NCBI GenBank assembly: GCA_041685115.1
Contig: JAWLGK010000006.1
Span: 1 to 64,000 of the forward strand
DNA length: 64,000 bases
Direction of reading: 5' to 3'
Source: JALOAT01 sp041685115
GTDB lineage: Bacteria; Pseudomonadota; Gammaproteobacteria; Thiohalomonadales; Thiohalomonadaceae
The position numbers were made by a program, and so were the translations under genes. Below are positions 9,452 through 18,505 of the stretch, piece after piece. Every line of letters begins with the position of its first letter. Within the stretch, counting starts at the first letter, position 1. The notes below the pieces were generated by a model. That model was given only the letters and a program-made list of their open reading frames with translations, was not told the origin of the DNA and ran no database searches.

Positions 9452-9858
9452 GGGCGCGCGTATCCGGTGTGCCGGGAGGGCACGGGAGGCAAAACTGCGG
9501 AGCGAAGGCGTTGCGGATTCATCAAGCTTGCGTCGGGCGCACAAAAAGACCCACTAGGATACCAGCTGCGTGCCTGCCTGTTGACCCCATCCCGGTGTCG
9601 GAGTTCGCTTGTGTGAAAAGCCAACAAGTCAGCTAGGGCTCCTCGGCGCACAGATTCACGGGGGCGTGCTGGGCCCGGAAAAAACAAGCGGATTGTGGAA
9701 GGAAACGGGGCGTGTCAGGCAGCGCTGCGCGCAACCTGACCTACGGCGGAGGGCATCGGGTGCTGTGCGATGTGAAGGTGCAGGCGGTCACGCCATGCGG
9801 CGGCGACGTGGCCCGAACGAAGCAAGGGAGTGCGGGACGGGCCCGCACTCCGCATCGA
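9452..9858. other. 407-bp intergenic region, no gene supported
   Basis: Only short overlapping frames without ribosome-binding sites or recognisable protein motifs occur here. The part near 9829 holds a hairpin that follows the Tim44-like gene, and the part near 9452 should hold the helicase promoter, though no clear −35/−10 pair stands out. Confidence 0.5.
9829..9849 (-). terminator. Hairpin just after the Tim44-like gene
   Basis: The inverted arms AGTGCGGG and CCCGCACT (9829–9836 and 9842–9849) begin 10 bp past the stop codon at 9859. On the minus strand the stem is followed by CCCTTGC and not by a run of T, so it is at best a weak intrinsic terminator. Confidence 0.45.
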
Positions 9859-10707
9859 TCAGTGCTGCTGGATGCCGGCCACGTACCAGTCGCCCTGGGC
9901 ATTGTCCCAGGCGTGGATGACGTGCCAGATCTCGGAGAAGTCCTGCACCGGGCCGTTCTGTTCCTCGCGGATGCCGCCGAAGAAACGGATGCTGGCCACG
10001 GCGTCGTTGCCGTCGCGCTGCACACCCAGCAGTTCCGCATCCAGATACGCCACTTCCGTGTAATGACGCTCGTCGCCGCGGCTCAGGCGCTCGGCCTGCA
10101 GGCTGGCGAACAGCTCGGGCGTGGTGTATTCGGCGATGTCCTTCATGTCGCCCTTGTCCCAGGCGGCCTGCAGGCGGATGAAGTGGGTGCGGGCGCCTTT
10201 GATGAAACCCTCTTCGTCGAACCAGGCGGGCGCATCGAACTGACCGGCGGCGGGCGCGGCATTCATCACCGTGCCGCCCGCGGGCGTGAAGCCGTCGCTG
10301 CCGAAGGCCGGGCCCTGTGCGGTGCGCAGCTGGGCCGGTGCAGGACGGCGCAGGGCGCGCAGCAGCATGACGATGCCGAAGGCGATGGCCGCGAGCATGA
10401 GGATGTCCATGAACTGGATGCCCTCGAAGGCGTCGCCGAACAGCAGCGAGGCGAGCAGGCCACCGGCCACCAGACCGGCGAGGGGACCGAACCAGCGGCT
10501 TGCGCCGCTCTTCGCCGCGCCTGCGGCGGGTGCGGCCTGGGCTTGGCGTGGCGCCGTGGCCGGGGGGGTGACGCTGCGCTTGGGCACGCTGTATTGCCGG
10601 CCCATGTTGCCGCCAAAGCCCATGCGCTTGGCTTCGGCATCGTAGGGAAGCGCGACGAGAAGGAGAGCGGCGAACAGCAGGGGGAAGACGGCGGCAAGTT
10701 TTCGCAT
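9859..10707 (-). CDS. Tim44-like domain protein, exported or membrane-anchored
   Basis: The 282-residue product starts with a hydrophobic signal (MRKLAAVFPLLFAALLLVAL), then a low-complexity Pro/Ala segment (about 40–65). Two hydrophobic stretches follow: WFGPLAGLVAGGLLASLLFG and a segment around DILMLAAIAFGIVMLL. The C-terminal half (about 150–282) is a Tim44-like fold, with typical ITFIR/AWDKGDM and YTTPELF-like features and the ending SEIWHVI..W..AGIQQ. In mitochondria Tim44 recruits the import motor; the bacterial relatives are membrane proteins of unknown function. The ATG at 10707 gives a good signal sequence. It is divergent from ybiT with 151 bp between the starts. Confidence 0.85.
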   Translation of the reverse strand: MRKLAAVFPLLFAALLLVALPYDAEAKRMGFGGNMGRQYSVPKRSVTPPATAPRQAQAAPAAGAAKSGASRWFGPLAGLVAGGLLASLLFGDAFEGIQFMDILMLAAIAFGIVMLLRALRRPAPAQLRTAQGPAFGSDGFTPAGGTVMNAAPAAGQFDAPAWFDEEGFIKGARTHFIRLQAAWDKGDMKDIAEYTTPELFASLQAERLSRGDERHYTEVAYLDAELLGVQRDGNDAVASIRFFGGIREEQNGPVQDFSEIWHVIHAWDNAQGDWYVAGIQQH

Positions 10708-10858
10708 GCGTGGATCCTGATGACATTTGGCAGAGCGCCGCATTGTCCCGGATTTCCATGCCGCTGTCTTGCCGGACGGCCTGCCCCGGATTCTGGTAAG
10801 ATGCGCGGTTTTTTGGGGGCATGCCCTCATAACCGTATATCCAGCAGGTAATTCCGCT

Positions 10859-12475
10859 TTGCTCACCACCGCCAACATCACCATGCAGTTCGGGGCCAAG
10901 CCCCTGTTCGAGAACATCTCCGTCAAGTTCGGCAACGGCAACCGTTACGGCCTCATCGGCGCCAACGGCTGCGGCAAGTCCACCCTGATGAAGATCCTGG
11001 GCGGCGACCTCGCGGCCACCGCGGGCAACGTCTCGCTCGACCCCAACGAGCGCCTGGGCAAGCTGCGCCAGGACCAGTTCGCCTTCGAGCAGTACACGGT
11101 GATCGACACGGTGATCATGGGCCACACGGAACTGTGGGATGTGAAGCGCGAGCGCGACCGCATCTACTCGCTGCCCGAGATGAGCGAAGAGGACGGCATG
11201 AAGGTGGCCGACCTGGAAGTGCGCTTCGCCGAGCTGGACGGCTACACCGCGGAATCGCGCGCCGGCGAACTGCTCATGGGCGTGGGCATTCCCGTGGAGC
11301 AGCACTTCGGCCCCATGAGCGCGGTGGCGCCGGGCTGGAAACTGCGCGTGCTGCTGGCGCAGGCCCTGTTCGCCGATCCGGACATCCTGCTGCTCGACGA
11401 GCCCACCAACAACCTGGACATCAACACCATCCGCTGGCTGGAAGGCGTGCTCAACGGGCGCAACAGCACCATGGTGATCATCTCCCATGACCGCCACTTC
11501 CTGAATTCCGTGTGCACCCACATGGCCGACCTGGATTACGGCGAGCTGCGCGTGTATCCGGGCAACTACGACGATTACATGACCGCTTCCACCCAGGCGC
11601 GCGAGCGTCTGCTGGCCGACAACGCCAAGAAGAAGGCGCAGATCGCCGAACTGCAAAACTTCGTCAGCCGCTTCTCCGCCAACGCATCGAAGGCCAAGCA
11701 GGCCACCTCGCGCGCGCGCCAGATCGACAAGATCAAGCTGGAAGAGGTCAAGCCGTCCAGCCGCCAGAACCCCTTCATCCGCTTCAACCAGGAAAAGAAG
11801 CTGTTCCGCCTCGCCCTGGAAGTGGAGGGGCTTGTCAAGGGCTACGACAAGCCTCTGTTCAAAGACCTGAACCTGATGGTGGAAGTGGGCGAGCGCATCG
11901 CCGTCATCGGCCAGAACGGCATCGGCAAGACCACGCTGCTGCGCTGCCTGGTGGGCGATCTGCCCGCAGATGCCGGCGCAGTGAAGTGGTCAGAGAACGT
12001 GCAGATCGGCTACTTCGCCCAGGACCACGCGGCCGACTTCGCCAAGGACATGACCCTGTTCGAGTGGATGCGCCAATGGGCCAAGCCACGCCATGACGAA
12101 CAGTGGATCCGCGGCACCCTCGGCCGGTTGCTGTTCTCGTCGGACGAACTGGGCAAATCCGTGAAGGTGATCTCCGGCGGCGAGCAGGGCCGCATGCTGT
12201 TCGGCAAGCTCATGCTCGAAGAACCCAACGTCATGGTCATGGACGAACCCACCAATCACCTGGACATGGAATCCATCGAGTCGCTCAACCTGGCGCTGGA
12301 AAACTACCCCGGCACGCTCATCTTCGTCAGCCACGACCGCGAGTTTGTCTCCTCGCTCGCCACCCGCATCCTCGAAATCACCCCCGACGGCATCGTCGAC
12401 TTCCGCGGCACCTACGACGAATACCTGGCCAGCCAGGGCATCGAGCCCGTGGTTTCGCGCGGTGCGATGGCGTAG
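10859..12475 (+). CDS. ybiT: ABC-F family ATPase YbiT, TTG start
   Basis: A 538-residue twin-ATPase protein without membrane helices. It follows E. coli YbiT almost residue by residue (TMQFGAKPLFENISVKFG, ANGCGKSTLMKILGGDLA, PTNNLDINTIRWLE). Both Walker A loops, both signature motifs and the linker rich in Lys/Arg (NAKKKAQIAELQNFVSRF) are present. ABC-F proteins bind the ribosomal E site and relieve stalls. No ATG is available at the homologous N-terminus; the TTG at 10859 gives LLTTANITMQFG, aligned with YbiT Met1, and has AGCAGGT about ten bases upstream. This start is therefore chosen against the longer open frame. It is divergent from the Tim44-like gene. Confidence 0.93.
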   Translation: MLTTANITMQFGAKPLFENISVKFGNGNRYGLIGANGCGKSTLMKILGGDLAATAGNVSLDPNERLGKLRQDQFAFEQYTVIDTVIMGHTELWDVKRERDRIYSLPEMSEEDGMKVADLEVRFAELDGYTAESRAGELLMGVGIPVEQHFGPMSAVAPGWKLRVLLAQALFADPDILLLDEPTNNLDINTIRWLEGVLNGRNSTMVIISHDRHFLNSVCTHMADLDYGELRVYPGNYDDYMTASTQARERLLADNAKKKAQIAELQNFVSRFSANASKAKQATSRARQIDKIKLEEVKPSSRQNPFIRFNQEKKLFRLALEVEGLVKGYDKPLFKDLNLMVEVGERIAVIGQNGIGKTTLLRCLVGDLPADAGAVKWSENVQIGYFAQDHAADFAKDMTLFEWMRQWAKPRHDEQWIRGTLGRLLFSSDELGKSVKVISGGEQGRMLFGKLMLEEPNVMVMDEPTNHLDMESIESLNLALENYPGTLIFVSHDREFVSSLATRILEITPDGIVDFRGTYDEYLASQGIEPVVSRGAMA

Positions 12476-12752
12476 GGAGGAGAGGAAATCACGGCGGCCA
12501 CGGAGGGCCACGGAGGCACCTAAGACAAATCGCGCTCCTGCCCCGCGCCTTGGTCGCCACTTGCAGAACAGCTAACCCCTACGTCCCTTCTCCCTCTGGG
12601 AGAAGGACAAGAAGAGGGGATCTCATCAAGCGCTTCACATTGCACTTAGTCTGGCATCCCCGGGGAGGGAGAAGGCGTGTAGGTCACGTTGGCGCGAAGC
12701 GTCTACGTGACAGGCAAAATGAAGAACGTTTATGACCGGGCCCCAAATATCG
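12476..12752. repeat. Intergenic repeats: G-rich arm, CCCTTCTCCC hairpin, GTAGGTCACG palindrome
   Basis: Three short repeats follow ybiT. A degenerate direct-repeat arm (CACGGAGGGCCACGGAGG type) lies at about 12486–12520. A hairpin CCCTTCTCCCTCTGGGAGAA lies at 12585–12606, the same type as in the block at 15.9–16.5 kb. A long-form copy of the GTAGGTCACGTTGGCGC palindrome lies at 12679–12711. No gene is seen. Confidence 0.7.
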
Positions 12753-13669
12753 TCAGCGGCGCTGCTGAGTGGCACTCGTGAACATCAGTACCGTCTCCGC
12801 GCTGTACTTCTTTTTCCGCTCATCCCTGATGGGCCGTAGAGCGCGCGTTTTGACCACCCCTTCGTTGGCGTTACTCGCTACGAAATAGAGGCCAGTCGCG
12901 GCATCATAACGGTGATCGGGCAGGCGCTGGACAGGATCTTCATTGGCTGCGACAACCTGCAGGCTCTCGACGCCGAACGGTGCCGCGGCCTCGAATTTAC
13001 CGAGACTGATCCACTTGTTCACCTCGTCCCCATTGACATAATGGATGAAGCGGCGCGCACCATCGCCTTCGCCCAGCTCTAGCAGATAAGAGTAGTTTTC
13101 CGCGCTCTTGACCACGTGGCCCACCACGTAGAAGTAGCCGGGACGCGTCATTTTTGACGAGCAGCTCGAAGTCTCGTATCAGGTCCTCGAGCGCCCGCGC
13201 ATCGCCGAAGTCGACGTACTCCGGTTCCCTCGCCGCCGTGAGGACATACGCGCCGTAACGCGCCGCGCCCCACCGCTGCCCTTCGGATAAATCCGGACGT
13301 GGGATCAAAGGGGTGGTATTTCACCATTTCGATCAACGCTGCGCCCTTCGGTACGCTTCGTTGCACATTGGCGACCAACGACGCCCGGGCTTCACGTGCG
13401 CTTTTCCGTTGGGACCGGTATTTTTCTGCTTGTTGCTCCTTCCAATCCTTCTGGGCCTGCTCCACGCTACCTCCGAAGGTTACCCGCACGCCTGACCAGA
13501 AGCCGGGGGCTGGCAAATCCTGGATTTTGCGCGGTAACTGCATCTTCTTCTCTATCTCCTGCATGCTCTTATCGAGCCAATCGTTGCGGAGACGCCGTGA
13601 CTCCTGCTCGCCCACACTGCCGGGCGTCTCCATACTCATGGAGTAAGAGATGCGCGGGTCCAGCGGCAA
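12753..13669 (-). pseudogene. Decayed CHAT-type / caspase-associated protein remnant in three frames
   Basis: Three minus-strand pieces carry one degraded protein or two. Piece one (13669 to about 13295) has a coiled segment, DWLDKSMQEIEKKMQ, and ends ALIEMVKYHPFDPTSG. Piece two (from about 13300) continues in another frame as LSEGQRWGAARYGAYVL and EPEYVDFGDARALEDLI, the line normally opening a CHAT peptidase domain. The shift lies near 13295. The catalytic rest of CHAT is missing: a third frame (13151–12753) runs PGYFYVVGHVVKSAENYSYL to the end, which recalls C-terminal domains of caspase-like bacterial proteins. I read this as a frameshifted gene with an internal deletion. No intact start with a ribosome-binding site was found. 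The family assignment is from memory of motifs and is moderate. Confidence 0.55.
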
Positions 13670-13723
13670 GCGGACCGCCAGTTCGACACCTTCTCAATCT
13701 CGAACCGCACCGGAAACTAACGA

Positions 13724-14242
13724 TCAGTTCCACTCATCGCGTGTCAGTCGATACAGCCGAACCGTCTTTCCATGGAACACCACCTCCTGAAAACTGCGAA
13801 AGCCAGCCTTTTCGGCGACCCGCAGCGACGCTATGTGTTCAGGCTCGACAATCGCCACGACTGAGTCGCACGCCTGAGTGCCAAACGCATAGGTCAGGGC
13901 CGCGCGCGCCGATTCGGTAGCGAGACCTCTCCCCCAGTACCCCCGTGCCAGCCGATACCCAAGGTTCATTTCCTCCGCATCTCCGACCTGCTCCGGACCT
14001 ACCCCGCAGAATCCGATGAGGGTGGATGTTCCTTTTTCGACAAGAGCGAGTGGACCAAGACGATGCGACTTGTAACAGGCCAAACACCATTCCACGAACC
14101 GCCGGGTAGCCGCTTCGTCATAAACGCCACGTACGGAATGCTTCATGACCTCCGGATCGCTAAGGATCTCCGTCAGTGCAGGCACGTCGTCCCAGGACAA
14201 TGGTCTGATCAGTAGTCGTGCCGTCGCTTGAATCCGCTTCAT
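13724..14242 (-). CDS. GNAT-family N-acetyltransferase (RimJ/RimL type)
   Basis: A 172-residue acetyltransferase of the RimJ/RimL-like branch. The acetyl-CoA loop is seen in GYRLARGYWGRGLATESARA (pattern RGxGxA) around residues 100–120, and the C-terminal NxxSxRVxEKxGF motif reads HIASLRVAEKAGF. The ATG at 14242 is supported by GAGGA seven bases upstream. These enzymes acetylate N-termini, amino-sugars or antibiotics; the substrate here is unknown. It is divergent from pabB with a 202-bp gap, and is separated from the decayed CHAT remnant by about 55 bp. Confidence 0.88.
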   Translation of the reverse strand: MKRIQATARLLIRPLSWDDVPALTEILSDPEVMKHSVRGVYDEAATRRFVEWCLACYKSHRLGPLALVEKGTSTLIGFCGVGPEQVGDAEEMNLGYRLARGYWGRGLATESARAALTYAFGTQACDSVVAIVEPEHIASLRVAEKAGFRSFQEVVFHGKTVRLYRLTRDEWN

Positions 14243-14348
14243 CGTTCTCCTCGTCAATCGTTCTTGAACAACACGCTCGCAGTATCGTGGAGCAGGCGAC
14301 GTCACCTGCCCCGATGCTAGGCGCGCTGAGGTCGGTTGAGAAGGGGAT

Positions 14349-14375
14349 GTCATGTAGTTTCGCAATGTCACCTAG
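14349..14375. repeat. Degenerate short GTAGGTCACG palindrome
   Basis: The sequence TGTCATGTAGTTTCGCAATG, continuing to 14375, resembles the inverse of the short palindrome seen intact at 28324, 63428 and 63862, with several mismatches. It sits between the divergent GNAT and pabB genes. Confidence 0.5.
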
Positions 14376-14444
14376 CGGTGCCACAAACATTCCCGCCTTT
14401 GACCCGTGGGCAGCGCCCGCCGTGCCCTATATCATTGGCCGTTC

Positions 14445-15821
14445 ATGCCTGCCGCTATGCCCATGAGCCCACCGCACCTGACAGAACTCCCTTATCACCC
14501 GGACACGGCGGCGCTGTTCGAGGCCGTCGCCGATGAGCCGTGGGCGGTATTCCTGGACAGCGCGCAACGCCGTACCGACGGGCGCTACGACATCGTCTGT
14601 GTGCGCCCGTTTGCCACGTCGGTGGCGCAGGACGGTCGCGTGACCGTGACCCGCGGCGATGACGTGCAGGTGACGGAGGATGATCCGCTCGCCGTGCTCG
14701 CAACACTGCTGGGGCCGCAGGCAAGGGCCTGCGAACTGCCGTTCACCGGCGGCGCCGTGGGTTATTTCGGCTACGACCTGGGGCGGCGTGCCGAGGGTCT
14801 GCCGGTGGCGGCGGGCAGGGCGCCGGACATGGTGGTCGGCGTGTACGACTGGGCCTTGGTGGTCGATCACGCCGCGCGACGCAGCTGGCTTGCCGGGCAG
14901 GGGCGCCATGCGGCCACGGCGGCGCAATGGGCGCACTGGGTGGAGGTGTTTTCCGAGCCCCGTGCGCCCGCGGCGCGCGCGCGTTTCCGCGCGCTCGGCC
15001 CGTGGACCATCGAGCCCGAGGGCGTCGATTACGCGCACGCGTTCGGGCGCGTGCAGCGCTACATCCGTGAGGGCGATTGCTATCAGGTGAACCTTGCGCG
15101 GCGTTTCACGACCTTCACCTCAGGTGATGCCTGGCAGGCCTACCGACGCTTGCGCCGCCATAATGCGGCGCCGTTCGCCGCCTATCTGAACCTGCCGGGG
15201 GTGCAGGTGCTGAGCGCCTCGCCGGAGCGTTTTCTTTCCGTGCGCGACGGCCAGGTGGAGACACGCCCCATCAAGGGTACGCGCCCGCGCATGCCGGACG
15301 GCGCGGCGGATCGCCGCCAGGCCGAGGCCCTGCGCACGAGCGCGAAAGATCGTGCGGAAAACCTAATGATCGTCGATCTGCTGCGCAATGACCTCGGCAA
15401 GGTCTGCGTCATCGGCAGCGTCGCTGTGCCGGCGCTGTTCGAATTGGAGAGTTTCGCCACCGTGCATCATCTGGTGAGCACGGTCACCGGCCGCCTCGCG
15501 CCGGGACAGGGCGCCCTCGATCTACTGCGCGCCTGCCTGCCCGGCGGCTCCATCACCGGCGCGCCCAAGCGCCGCGCCATGGAGATCATCGCCGAGCTGG
15601 AGCCTGGCCCGCGTGGTGTGTATTGCGGCGCCATCGGCTACCTGGGCTTCGACGGCGCCATGGACACCAATATCGCCATCCGCACCCTGGTGCACCGCAG
15701 CGGCGAGGCGGAGTTCTGGGCAGGCGGCGGCATCGTCGCGGATTCCCGTTGCGAAGAGGAATTCGAGGAGACCTTGCACAAGGCGGCGGGGTTGTTGCGG
15801 TTGTTCAAGACAGAAGATTGA
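14445..15821 (+). CDS. pabB: Aminodeoxychorismate synthase component I
   Basis: PabB aminates chorismate for folate synthesis. The 458-residue product has the chorismate-utilising domain in its C-terminal two thirds: YQVNLARRF, SPERFLSV, TRPIKGTRPR, KDRAENLMIVDLLRNDLG, PGGSITGAPKRRAMEII and the closing YCGAIGYLGFDG. The motif PIKGT (Lys) is typical of PabB rather than anthranilate synthase. Possible starts are ATG 14445, 14457 and 14463; none has a strong ribosome-binding site and I give the longest. No pabA or pabC adjoins it. A TATCAT hexamer at 14430 could be a −10 element. Confidence 0.92.
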   Translation: MPAAMPMSPPHLTELPYHPDTAALFEAVADEPWAVFLDSAQRRTDGRYDIVCVRPFATSVAQDGRVTVTRGDDVQVTEDDPLAVLATLLGPQARACELPFTGGAVGYFGYDLGRRAEGLPVAAGRAPDMVVGVYDWALVVDHAARRSWLAGQGRHAATAAQWAHWVEVFSEPRAPAARARFRALGPWTIEPEGVDYAHAFGRVQRYIREGDCYQVNLARRFTTFTSGDAWQAYRRLRRHNAAPFAAYLNLPGVQVLSASPERFLSVRDGQVETRPIKGTRPRMPDGAADRRQAEALRTSAKDRAENLMIVDLLRNDLGKVCVIGSVAVPALFELESFATVHHLVSTVTGRLAPGQGALDLLRACLPGGSITGAPKRRAMEIIAELEPGPRGVYCGAIGYLGFDGAMDTNIAIRTLVHRSGEAEFWAGGGIVADSRCEEEFEETLHKAAGLLRLFKTED

Positions 15822-16550
15822 ACACGGAGGCGCAGAGACACAGAGGGCGCAGAGAAGGGAATTTATCCAAGGGCTGCATCAGGTAGAAAGTGGCGCGTGC
15901 CTTGTTTCAGGCGTCCCCTCTCCCTCTGGGAGAGGGACAGGGAGAGGGGAGCAGATGACAGCACGTGGGACTGTGTTGATCCTCTCCCCAGCCCTCGGCA
16001 ACCGCTCCCTGCGTTGCTCTCGACCGCCTGCTCCCGGCGCGGTCTACCTCCCCCATCCATGGGGTCGTACCTCGCGCATCCATGCGCTCGTCTCCCGGAG
16101 GGAGAGGGGGCAAAGAAGCGATCGCAGAGGCAAAGGAGATTTGTTCCAAGGGCTGCACCAGGTAGGAAGTGGCGTGTGCCTTGTTTCAGGCGTCCCCTCT
16201 CCCTCCGGGAGAGGGACAGGGAGAGGGGAGCAGATGGCAGCAGCACGTGGGACTGTGTTGATCCCCTCTCCCGGAGGGAGAGGGGGCAAAGAAGCGATCG
16301 CAGAGGCAAAGGAGATTTGTTCCAAGGGCTGCACCAGGTAGGAAGTGGCGTGTGCCTTGTTTCAGGCGTCCCCTCTCCCTCCGGGAGAGGGACAGGGAGA
16401 GGGGAGCAGATGGCAGCACGTGGGACTGTGTTGATCCCCTCTCCCCAGCCCTCTCCCGGAGGGAGAGGGGGCAAGAAGGGCTGTCGCAAACGCTGCACCA
16501 CAGAAAACCTCTGCGTCCTCTGTGTCTCTGCGTCTCTGTGCCTCTGTGTT
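15821..16550. repeat. Block of tandem and inverted repeats bounded by inverted arms
   Basis: The block fills the convergent gap between pabB and hsp20. The outer arms are inverted copies of a degenerate G/A-rich sequence (AACACGGAGGCGCAGAGACA at 15821; its inverse ends at 16550). Inside are three copies of a unit starting GGGCTGCACCAGG (15871, 16150, 16326); copies two and three are 176 bp apart. Each holds the hairpin CCCTCTCCCTCCGGGAGAGG. About 100 extra bases (around 15990–16090) interrupt between copies one and two. Open frames across it on both strands come from the repeats and are not genes. Confidence 0.85.
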
Positions 16551-16568
16551 ATTCCTTCTGCTTTCCCA

Positions 16569-17075
16569 TCATTCCACCTTGATGCTGTGCCGCTTGGCCT
16601 TCTCCACCTTCGGCAGGGTGATCTCCAGCAGGCCGTTTTCCAGTTTGGCGCGGGCGCGGGCGGCGTCGGCGGTGCCGGGCAGGGCGATGGTGCGGGAGAA
16701 TTCGCCGTAGCCGATCTCGGCACGGAAGTAGTTGGCCGATTCGATTTTGTCCTCGCGGCGACTGCGGCCGCGGATGGTCACGGAATCCTCGCTGATGGAG
16801 ACGTCGAGGTCTTCCTTCACGACCCCGGGCACCTCGGCACGCACCAGCATCTCGCTGGCGCCGTCCAGCACGTCCACGCGCGGCGTGCGGCGCACACCTG
16901 CGGTGAGATCGGCCCAGGTGGGGTGATCGAAGCGGAAGGGGCGCATCCAGGCACGCGGCCAGCGTTGGCCGAACAGGTCCTCGAACAGGTGATCCAATTC
17001 TCCCAGCGGCGTCACGTTGGGAACGGGCGGCTCCGGCGCGGTGGGTTTTTCCTGCCTTTCGTCCTGCTGTGCCAT
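16569..17075 (-). CDS. Small heat-shock protein, Hsp20/alpha-crystallin family
   Basis: A 168-residue ATP-independent holdase chaperone. The variable N-terminus (about 1–60) is followed by the alpha-crystallin domain (about 65–160), with VRAEVPGVVKEDLDVSISED and the conserved C-terminal AxLENGLLEITLPK (here AKLENGLLEITLPK). A C-terminal IxV-like tail is seen in HSIKVE. The ATG at 17075 has GAGGAG seven bases upstream. It is divergent from egtB by 143 bp. I saw no clear sigma-32 promoter or thermosensor. Confidence 0.93.
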   Translation of the reverse strand: MAQQDERQEKPTAPEPPVPNVTPLGELDHLFEDLFGQRWPRAWMRPFRFDHPTWADLTAGVRRTPRVDVLDGASEMLVRAEVPGVVKEDLDVSISEDSVTIRGRSRREDKIESANYFRAEIGYGEFSRTIALPGTADAARARAKLENGLLEITLPKVEKAKRHSIKVE

Positions 17076-17218
17076 CGCCTGCTCCTCGCGCGTGTCGCGG
17101 GTCCCGCGAAGAACTATATGCCCCATGACCGCAGGCGGCCATGACGCGCGTGCCTCGTGCTGCGGTGGAGGGTGGCGGATTTGCTGCCATCCTTAACGGG
17201 ACGCCGTGCGGAGGACCC

Positions 17219-18505
17219 ATGCCGCCCGAGGAACAGACGGACGCAGAAGCCAGACTGACGCTCAGTCGCGAACGCTGGCTTGCACGCTACGAAGAGGTGC
17301 GCCACGAGAGCGAGCACCTATGCCGCCCGCTCGCCATCGAGGACTACGTGGTGCAGTCTGTGCCCGAGGTGAGCCCGCCCAAGTGGCACCTGGCGCACAC
17401 CAGCTGGTTTTTCGAGACCTTGCTGCTCGAACCTTTTCTTCAGGGCTACAGGATCTTTCACCCGCAGTTCGGCGATCTCTTCAATTCCTACTACCGCACC
17501 CTGGGCGAACCCTTTCCACGCCCGCGGCGGGGCGTGTTGTCACGGCCCACGGTAGCGGAGGTCTACCGCTATCGAAGTCATGTGGACGCGGCGGTGGCAG
17601 AGCTCATCGAATCGGTGGATTCGGGTGATCTCGCGTGCGTGGCGGAGCGTCTGGAACTCGGCCTGCATCATGAACAGCAACACCAGGAACTGCTGCTCAT
17701 GGACGTGAAGCACAACTTTGCGATCAATCCCCTGCGCCCGGCCTATCACGAGGCCCCGGAGCCCGCGGCCCCGGAGGCGGCGCCGCTGTCGTGGATCGAC
17801 TTCCCCGGCGGTGTGGTGACCATCGGCGCCGCCGGCGAAGGCTTCGCCTACGACAACGAGCGGCCGCGCCACCAGGTGGCGCTGGCGCCCTACCGGATGG
17901 CCTCGCGCCTGGTTACCAACGCCGAATTTGCCGCCTTCATCGAGGACGGCGGCTATCGGCGACCGGAGCTGTGGCTGGCCGACGGCTGGACCGCCGTCAC
18001 GCAGAACGCCTGGCAGGCGCCGCTCTACTGGGAGCGCCGCGACGGCGCGTGGTGGCACATGACCCTGGGCGGCATGCGGGCGATGGACCCGCACGAGCCG
18101 GTCTGCCATGTGAGTTATTACGAGGCGGACGCCTTCGCCACCTGGGCGGGCAAACGCCTGCCGGGGGAGGCCGAATGGGAGCAGGCGGCTGCGGGCCTGC
18201 GCGTAGCAGGCAATCTCTACGACACCGGCTGGCTGCATCCGCGCCCGGCCAAGGGCGAAGGTCTCAGGCAGGTGTTCGGCGACGTGTGGGAGTGGACCGC
18301 GAGCAGCTACGAGCCCTATCCCGGCTACCGGCGCGCCGCAGGGCCGCTCGGCGAGTACAACGGCAAGTTCATGAGCAACCAGCGCGTGCTGCGCGGCGGT
18401 GCCTGCGTGACGCCCGCCTCGCACCTGCGCGCCACCTATCGCAACTTCTTCTACCCGCACGACCGCTGGCAGTTCGCGGGCCTGCGCCTGGCGGACAGCC
18501 CATGA
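17219..18505 (+). CDS. egtB: Ergothioneine biosynthesis protein EgtB (iron-dependent sulfoxide synthase)
   Basis: EgtB joins hercynine with a thiol (gamma-glutamylcysteine or cysteine) using O2 and iron. The 428 residues show an N-terminal DinB-like domain with the iron ligands (PKWHLAHTSWFFE and HHEQQHQE, i.e. HxxxHxE) and a C-terminal sulfatase-modifying (FGE-like) domain ending QFAGLRLA. The ATG at 17219 has GGAGG directly upstream. The stop overlaps the egtD start by 4 bp, so the two form an operon. Ergothioneine would protect against oxidants, which fits a sulfide-oxidising aerobe. Confidence 0.94.
   Translation: MPPEEQTDAEARLTLSRERWLARYEEVRHESEHLCRPLAIEDYVVQSVPEVSPPKWHLAHTSWFFETLLLEPFLQGYRIFHPQFGDLFNSYYRTLGEPFPRPRRGVLSRPTVAEVYRYRSHVDAAVAELIESVDSGDLACVAERLELGLHHEQQHQELLLMDVKHNFAINPLRPAYHEAPEPAAPEAAPLSWIDFPGGVVTIGAAGEGFAYDNERPRHQVALAPYRMASRLVTNAEFAAFIEDGGYRRPELWLADGWTAVTQNAWQAPLYWERRDGAWWHMTLGGMRAMDPHEPVCHVSYYEADAFATWAGKRLPGEAEWEQAAAGLRVAGNLYDTGWLHPRPAKGEGLRQVFGDVWEWTASSYEPYPGYRRAAGPLGEYNGKFMSNQRVLRGGACVTPASHLRATYRNFFYPHDRWQFAGLRLADSP

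Noticed and set aside
15863..17144. Open frames across the pabB–hsp20 repeat block
   Set aside because: They are built from the hairpin units and run antisense into hsp20.
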